7,537 nt of DNA from Candidatus Brocadiaceae bacterium (GTDB taxonomy: Bacteria; Planctomycetota; Brocadiia; Brocadiales; Brocadiaceae), in assembly GCA_024653795.1 (NCBI GenBank), contig JANLHY010000685.1, forward strand, positions 1 to 7,537, given 5' to 3'. Under the pieces are notes generated by a model. The model was not told where the DNA came from and ran no database searches. It worked only from the letters and a program-made list of their open reading frames with translations. Positions within the stretch are counted from its first letter, which is position 1, and each line of letters opens with the position of its first letter. Below, one piece after another: positions 4,070 through 7,537 of the stretch. A program made the translations under genes and the position numbers.

Positions 4070-5350
4070 GTGAAATTTAATCCCAAAAAAACAATCTTAT
4101 TATCTGTTTATATTATAGTCGGATTATGGACTACCTATACTTTTTTCAAAGCAAGCAAAACAGATGAGGTTGTTTTCAGTATTGGGGCAGGAACCAAAGA
4201 AATTAGCATCGTAAAAAGCCTCATAGAAGAATTTGAGGTAAGAAATCCTGCCATAAAGGTTAAATTGAACGTCCTCCCCGCCCCTACCGATCAGCAGCAC
4301 CATTTTTATCTTACCACGCTGGGCGCAAAAACCAGGGAAATTGACGTGATGAGAATCGATACCATCTGGTTCGCTGAATTTGCTTCGGCTGGCTGGTTAG
4401 CATCTCTTGAGGGCTGCGTCAATCCAGAAGACCGTGCGTCTTTTATTCCCGTAACGGAAAAGACCGATGTCTTTCGTGGACATCTGTATGCCATCCCCTG
4501 GGATGCTAATATCGGTCTCTTATACTATAGAAAGGATTTGTTAGAGAAATATAACCTTGATACGCCGCATACATGGAATGATCTCGTGAAGGCGTGCTTA
4601 AAAATATCTTCTCCTGAACATGTTTACGGCTATCTCTGGCAGGGAAAACAATATGAAGGGCTTGTCTGCAACTTTATTGAATTCATCGGCAGTAACGACG
4701 GTGGAATAATTGACGATACGGGCAGGATAATAGTTAATTCTGAGCAGAATAAAGTAGCCCTTGGCTTTATGCACGATTTGATATGGGAATATCGGGTATC
4801 GCCGCAAAATACCCACAGTGAACTTATGGAGGAATCTTCCAGGCATCTCTTTCAACAGGGCAAAGGCCTGTTTTTAAGGAACTGGACATATGTATGGGAA
4901 CTATGCCAGGAAGACCCTTTAATGAAAGGGAAGGTAGGAGTTTCTCTGTTACCAAAATTTCCTGATGGGAATCCGGCATCTGTGTATGGGGGATGGCATC
5001 TGGCGATTAATGCCTGCTCGAAGAATAAGAAGCAAGCATGGCGATTAATTGAGTTTTTAACCTCACCTGAAGCGCAAAAGGAACTAGCCATGCATTTATC
5101 CTGGGCGCCAACAAGACACGCACTCTATAATGACCCGGAACTCATACAGAAATTACCTTTTCTTCCCATAGTAGAATTGGCTTTAAAAGACGTTCAAATC
5201 AGGCCAAATCTTCCCTATTACCAATGGGTAAGCGACATCTTGCAAAAACACATTAACAAGGTGTTGTCAAATCAAACAAGCAGCGATGTGGCATTAAGAA
5301 CCATGAACGCAAAACTCGAAGGGGTTAAAAGTGAATTTAGTGAGAACTAA
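4070..5350 (+). CDS. Trehalose/maltose-type ABC transporter substrate-binding protein
   Basis: This 426-residue family-1 sugar-binding protein captures a sugar outside the inner membrane and delivers it to an ABC permease. GTG 4070 has GGAAG at 4059-4063 ahead of it. Residues 8-27 (TILLSVYIIVGLWTTYTFFK) form a signal segment or anchor; no lipobox cysteine is present. The segment VLPAPTDQQHHFYLTTLGAK followed by IDVMRIDTIWFAEFASAGWL is typical of the trehalose/maltose-binding branch. Later motifs agree: VYGYLWQGKQYEGLVCNF, GKGLFLRNWTYVW and SVYGGWHLAINACSKNKKQA, where GGWHLAI sits in the C-terminal lobe. Length is normal. The 3' end overlaps the permease gene by 20 bases, so the two are one operon. 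The exact sugar is inferred from family resemblance and from the treZ-like fragment downstream. Confidence 0.9.
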   Translation: MKFNPKKTILLSVYIIVGLWTTYTFFKASKTDEVVFSIGAGTKEISIVKSLIEEFEVRNPAIKVKLNVLPAPTDQQHHFYLTTLGAKTREIDVMRIDTIWFAEFASAGWLASLEGCVNPEDRASFIPVTEKTDVFRGHLYAIPWDANIGLLYYRKDLLEKYNLDTPHTWNDLVKACLKISSPEHVYGYLWQGKQYEGLVCNFIEFIGSNDGGIIDDTGRIIVNSEQNKVALGFMHDLIWEYRVSPQNTHSELMEESSRHLFQQGKGLFLRNWTYVWELCQEDPLMKGKVGVSLLPKFPDGNPASVYGGWHLAINACSKNKKQAWRLIEFLTSPEAQKELAMHLSWAPTRHALYNDPELIQKLPFLPIVELALKDVQIRPNLPYYQWVSDILQKHINKVLSNQTSSDVALRTMNAKLEGVKSEFSEN

Positions 5351-6200
5351 ACTTCCTTATATGTTTTTACTGCCGGGTATAATACTGGTACTGGCATTTA
5401 ATTTTATCCCGTTTATAGACACACTTATACTATCGTTCAAAAATACGAAACTCATTCTGCCAGAACAAAGATTTGCAGGGTTTGCTAATTATCAGGCAAT
5501 TCTGACGCACTCTCGTTTTTGGTACTCACTTTTTATTACACTTTCATTCACATTCGTTTCGATATCCCTGGAAGCTATCCTGGGCTTATGTCTGGGACTT
5601 ATGATGAACCAGCTATCACCCGTTAATAACTTTTTGAGAATCCTGATACTTATTCCATGGACAATTCCAACTGTGGTTACGGCAAAGATATGGCAGTGGA
5701 TGTTTGACTATAATTTAGGTATTCTAAACTATCTCTTTGAAGTTGTAGGAATACATCAGATTAACTGGCTTGGGAAACCACTTTTAGCCTTCTTTTCTTT
5801 AGTCATTGCGGATGTCTGGAAGACGGCTCCCTTTGTGGCCGTCATAGTTTTGGCAGGTCTTTCTGCAATTCCACAGGAAATCTGTAAGGCATCTGTTGTT
5901 GACGGCGCAAATAGCTGGCAAAGGTTTCGTTTCATAACCCTGCCGCTCTTATTGCCGATACTGGGTGTAGCCATCCTCTTCAGGGCAATTGATGCCCTCA
6001 GGATATTCGACCTCGTGTATGTACTCACGGGAGGCGGACCGGGAGGCTCAACAGAAACCTTATCTGTGTATGCTTACAAACTCTTTTTTTATAAAGGTGA
6101 CTTTGGACAGGGTGCTGCCACATCCGTAATCGTCTTGTTACTGGTAGCCGGATTTGGCTATCTTTATACGAAAAAATCCTTCAGAGAAGGAATGCGATGA
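5331..6200 (+). CDS. MalF-type sugar ABC transporter permease
   Basis: This 289-residue inner-membrane permease has about six hydrophobic segments: near residues 9-31, 72-98, 106-125, 155-178, 202-222 and 262-283. The start is GTG 5331 with GAAGGGG at 5318-5324. The family signature loop that docks the ATPase is clear: IPQEICKASVVDGANSWQRF followed by RFITLPLLLP. Here the usual EAA triplet reads KAS, a tolerated but less common form. The downstream DLVYVLTGGGPGGSTETLSV is strongly characteristic of MalF/UgpA-type permeases. Such transporters need a second permease (MalG type) and an ATPase; neither is found downstream, so the complex is incomplete locally or uses partners encoded elsewhere. 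The stop overlaps the next ATG (ATGA), indicating that another gene was coupled to it. Confidence 0.92.
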   Translation: MNLVRTKLPYMFLLPGIILVLAFNFIPFIDTLILSFKNTKLILPEQRFAGFANYQAILTHSRFWYSLFITLSFTFVSISLEAILGLCLGLMMNQLSPVNNFLRILILIPWTIPTVVTAKIWQWMFDYNLGILNYLFEVVGIHQINWLGKPLLAFFSLVIADVWKTAPFVAVIVLAGLSAIPQEICKASVVDGANSWQRFRFITLPLLLPILGVAILFRAIDALRIFDLVYVLTGGGPGGSTETLSVYAYKLFFYKGDFGQGAATSVIVLLLVAGFGYLYTKKSFREGMR

Positions 6201-6280
6201 AAATCGGAACAAATTATTTGGGAAACGGACGATATGAATTTGAGAAGTCCTCTCTTGGGAGGGGATTGAGGGGTGGGTAA
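6197..6280 (+). pseudogene. Truncated gene start, possibly treZ (malto-oligosyltrehalose trehalohydrolase)
   Basis: ATG 6197 overlaps the permease stop as ATGA. The first 15 residues, MKIGTNYLGNGRYEF, resemble TreZ N-termini (LG.G...F before a VWAP motif), an enzyme releasing trehalose from maltooligosyl-trehalose. That would suit a trehalose-type transporter operon. After 6241 the frame enters a G-rich repeat and stops at TAA 6278-6280, giving only 27 residues. The VWAP motif and everything beyond are missing. The identification rests on a short match and is tentative; the truncation itself is more certain, since coupling implies a real former gene. Confidence 0.45.
6249..6278 (+). repeat. 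G-rich imperfect palindromic repeat at the truncation point
   Basis: CCTCTCTTGGGAGGGG forms an imperfect hairpin and is followed by ATTGAGGGGTGGGT. Sequences of this style are, as I recall, scattered intergenic repeats in many genomes. Here it lies where the coupled gene after the permease loses its coding sense. Only one copy is in the window. Confidence 0.5.
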
Positions 6281-6293
6281 TAAAATAAAAGCC

Positions 6294-6320
6294 GTTGGGT
6301 TTTGTCTTTTAAAACCCAAC
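6294..6320 (+). repeat. Perfect 10-bp hairpin (GTTGGGTTTT/AAAACCCAAC)
   Basis: The arms at 6294-6303 and 6311-6320 are fully complementary with a 7-base loop (GTCTTTT), and CCTAACCC follows. The arms resemble a widespread intergenic palindrome family containing GTTGGGTTT...AACCCAACCTA. There is no run of T after the stem, so a standard terminator is not indicated, although it could protect the 3' end of the operon transcript. Confidence 0.55.
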
Positions 6321-6321
6321 C

Positions 6322-6502
6322 TAACCCGACTTTCGCAATTCGCGCCTAAAAACGGTTATTTTTAGGCATGCATAGCCATGCAAGCCTTGATTTTAAAGGA
6401 GTGAATTTTCAAAATGGGCTGTAGTGCCGACCTTTTAATATGACCCCTTGTATTCACTGGCTTAGCGGCCTATACACCCCTCGAATTGCGAAGGTCAGGT
6501 TA
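6322..6502. repeat. 181-bp element with 21-bp inverted ends and an internal hairpin
   Basis: Bases 6322-6342 and the reverse complement of 6482-6502 match at 19 of 21 positions. The shared core is CGCAATTCG. Inside lies a perfect hairpin, GCCTAAAAA (6344-6352) with TTTTTAGGC (6359-6367), followed by a second small inverted repeat around GCATG (6366-6381). No reading frame of note is present. This layout suits a miniature inverted-repeat element or a large folded RNA structure. I cannot see a clear target-site duplication. Confidence 0.55.
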
Positions 6503-6702
6503 AACGAGAGTGGGGGTTACTCTCTGATTTATTCACCAGCCAACACTTCTGGAATGCCATGGATCGTATTAATCTGTACCGACTCACTGAATTAGAAAAA
6601 GATATTTCATTGCACATTGCTAAAGAAGAAAATTTAGCACAATACGCAAAAGGAAATCCTTCAGAATCTACAGAGAGAAGTTCTTTCTCATCTGAAAAAT
6701 AA
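6466..6702 (+). pseudogene. Short frame, possible transposase N-terminal remnant
   Basis: A frame open from 6466 to TAA 6700-6702 includes LLSDLFTSQHFWNAMDRINL and YRLTELEKDISLHIAKEENL. The FW.AMDRI...L..IE-like pattern recalls the N-terminal region of IS1634/DUF4277-type transposases, but I recall this only in outline. The only internal ATG (6559) would give 47 residues and lacks a ribosome-binding sequence. Its Ser-rich end (SESTERSSFSSEK) looks unrelated to transposases. It could instead be a small unknown protein or chance coding. Confidence 0.3.
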
Positions 6703-6816
6703 CCCAAAAAGAGGGTAATACATCCTTGTCGTTATAACTCACACAGACAATAGAACATCAATTTTATTTCATAACTTGTAAACTGGGGCTAGAGAGAAAC
6801 CATTCAGGGTTTTTCG
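6703..6816. other. AT-rich intergenic stretch, nothing recognised
   Basis: Between the short frame and the promoter candidate of the next gene I see no reading frame with a start signal, no RNA gene, and no clear repeat. Confidence 0.5.
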
Positions 6817-6846
6817 TTGGAATAAATTGAAGATATAGAATATAAT
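6817..6846 (+). promoter_or_regulatory. Likely sigma-70-type promoter of the Minf_1886-family gene
   Basis: TTGGAA (6817-6822) and a perfect TATAAT (6841-6846) are separated by 18 bases. Transcription would start near 6853, giving a leader of about 95 bases before ATG 6948. The leader is AT-rich, with no obvious riboswitch fold. Confidence 0.5.
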
Positions 6847-6947
6847 TACATTTATATATTTTGCGGCAATCAATAAATTAGGTACGTTGCGATAAATTCT
6901 GTGAAAAATTTACTTACATAAATGTTATCAACGTGGAGCAATACACT

Positions 6948-7385
6948 ATGACAAAGACATGGAGTAAGTTGAAAGAGATTATTAAAAAAGACCCCCGTTA
7001 TTCATTACAAGCCTATCAATTTGTATTTGAAGCCCTTGATTACACCACAAATATGTTAGGTAAAAACCAACATAAAACAACCGATCAGGACCGCCACGTA
7101 ACGGGAAGACAGCTTTTGGAGGGTATCAGACAGTATGCATCAAAGCAATTCGGCTTTATGGCTTTAACCGTATTTGAAGAATGGGGCATAAACCAAGACG
7201 CAGATTTTGGAAATATCGTATTTAATTTAGTGGAAAACGGTCTTATGGGAAAGACTGGAACAGATTCCAGAGATGATTTTAAAAATATTTACGATCTCAA
7301 AAAGGTCTTTGATGAAGAATTCAAATTCGATGGGAGTTATGACATTCGGCTTTCGCTGAATGCCTTGGGAATCAAGAAAAGATAA
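6948..7385 (+). CDS. Minf_1886 family protein (conserved, function unknown)
   Basis: ATG 6948 is preferred over the in-frame GTG at 6933 because GGAG (6934-6937), inside that GTG extension, is well placed as the ribosome-binding sequence for the ATG. The protein has 145 residues, normal for the family. The family pattern is clear throughout: KKDPRYSLQAYQFVFEALDY near the start, RHVTGRQLLEGIRQYASKQF in the middle, then FGFMALTVFEEWGI, FGNIVFNLVENGLMGKT and DSRDDFKNIYD. The family is common in Planctomycetota and Verrucomicrobiota and has no established function; no membrane segment or catalytic motif is evident. It has its own promoter candidate and its stop abuts that of the minus-strand gene, so it is probably a single-gene unit. 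Confidence 0.92.
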   Translation: MTKTWSKLKEIIKKDPRYSLQAYQFVFEALDYTTNMLGKNQHKTTDQDRHVTGRQLLEGIRQYASKQFGFMALTVFEEWGINQDADFGNIVFNLVENGLMGKTGTDSRDDFKNIYDLKKVFDEEFKFDGSYDIRLSLNALGIKKR

Positions 7386-7537
7386 TTACTCAACATCTTT
7401 TACACAGCGAAAACCGACATTGTTATCTTTGCCATCAGGATAACTGCAACTTCGATAGGCGCTTCGCAGAATATAATGGTGGTTTACCCACGACCCGCCC
7501 CTTACCACGCGAAATTTTCCTTCCTCATACCAATCTT
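7386..7537 (-). CDS. Formylglycine-generating-enzyme (SUMF1/FGE-sulfatase) domain protein, C-terminal 49 residues
   Basis: Reading the minus strand from the window edge gives DWYEEGKFRVVRGGSWVNHH, then YILRSAYRSC, then YPDGKDNNVGFRCVKDVE and TAA. This is the C-terminal signature of the FGE-sulfatase fold: RV.RGGSW, followed by LRSAYR and finally GFRC. The domain serves in formylglycine formation on sulfatases and in several other oxidases, and as a modular domain in signalling proteins, so the specific role cannot be read from this piece. The rest of the gene lies beyond the right edge. The stop codon is immediately adjacent to that of the convergent plus-strand gene, leaving no room for an intergenic terminator. 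Confidence 0.93.
   Translation of the reverse strand, partial: DWYEEGKFRVVRGGSWVNHHYILRSAYRSCSYPDGKDNNVGFRCVKDVE

Noticed and set aside
4306..6028. Several minus-strand frames of 60-90 codons inside the transporter genes
   Set aside because: They are antisense shadows of well-supported binding-protein and permease genes and have no family features.
6495..6707. Minus-strand 70-codon frame
   Set aside because: No recognisable motif or ribosome-binding signal; the plus strand of the same stretch has the more protein-like reading.
6933..6947. GTG 6933 as start of the Minf_1886-family gene
   Set aside because: The five extra codons contain the ribosome-binding sequence GGAG for ATG 6948, and family proteins begin near the KDPRYS region without them.

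Overview
The window looks like an accessory region of a bacterial chromosome with moderately low GC. A Minf_1886-family gene and a formylglycine-generating-enzyme-type domain at the right end suggest the Planctomycetota/Verrucomicrobiota group. An anammox-like (Brocadiales) planctomycete is my best guess, but that rests on style and gene content, not on a marker gene.

Layout. Positions 1-1350 hold three toxin-antitoxin (TA) modules in different states: the 3' part of a YoeB toxin gene followed by an attC-like site; an antitoxin gene whose MazF-type toxin partner is cut off after 15 codons; and a complete hicA-hicB pair. The hicAB segment lies between two directly repeated 157-bp elements (547-703 and 1346-1502) that are about 92% identical. 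Each element ends in a palindrome of the form ATACAGnCTGTAT. Between hicB and the second copy is a 39-codon remnant of the C-terminus of an integron integrase (IntI), with YTHVL still readable.

Positions 1503-3999 form a short integron gene-cassette array. Three genes, all on the plus strand, are each followed by an attC site with the expected architecture (RYYYAAC ... unpaired spacer, stem with extrahelical base, GTT...). They encode a single-pass membrane protein of unknown function, a PD-(D/E)XK Mrr-like nuclease, and a three-segment membrane protein of unknown function. The last cassette begins with TTAGAC, exactly the complement expected from its own GTCTAAC at the other end. The integrase remnant has the same orientation as the cassettes, as in 'inverted' integrons, which are known in some planctomycetes.

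Positions 4000-6200 hold a sugar ABC-transporter pair: a trehalose/maltose-type binding protein and a MalF-type permease, overlapping. No second permease or ATPase gene follows. The next coupled start codon opens a reading frame whose first 15 residues resemble the N-terminus of malto-oligosyltrehalose trehalohydrolase (TreZ), but it runs into repeat DNA and stops.

Positions 6241-6700 are repeat-rich: a G-rich palindromic repeat, a perfect 10-bp hairpin, an element with 21-bp inverted ends, and a possible transposase remnant. The window closes with a Minf_1886-family gene converging on the 3' end of a minus-strand gene with an FGE-sulfatase-type fold; their stop codons abut.

Overall this is an eroded integron with its cassettes, patched by small repeats and inserted beside a decayed sugar-transport operon.
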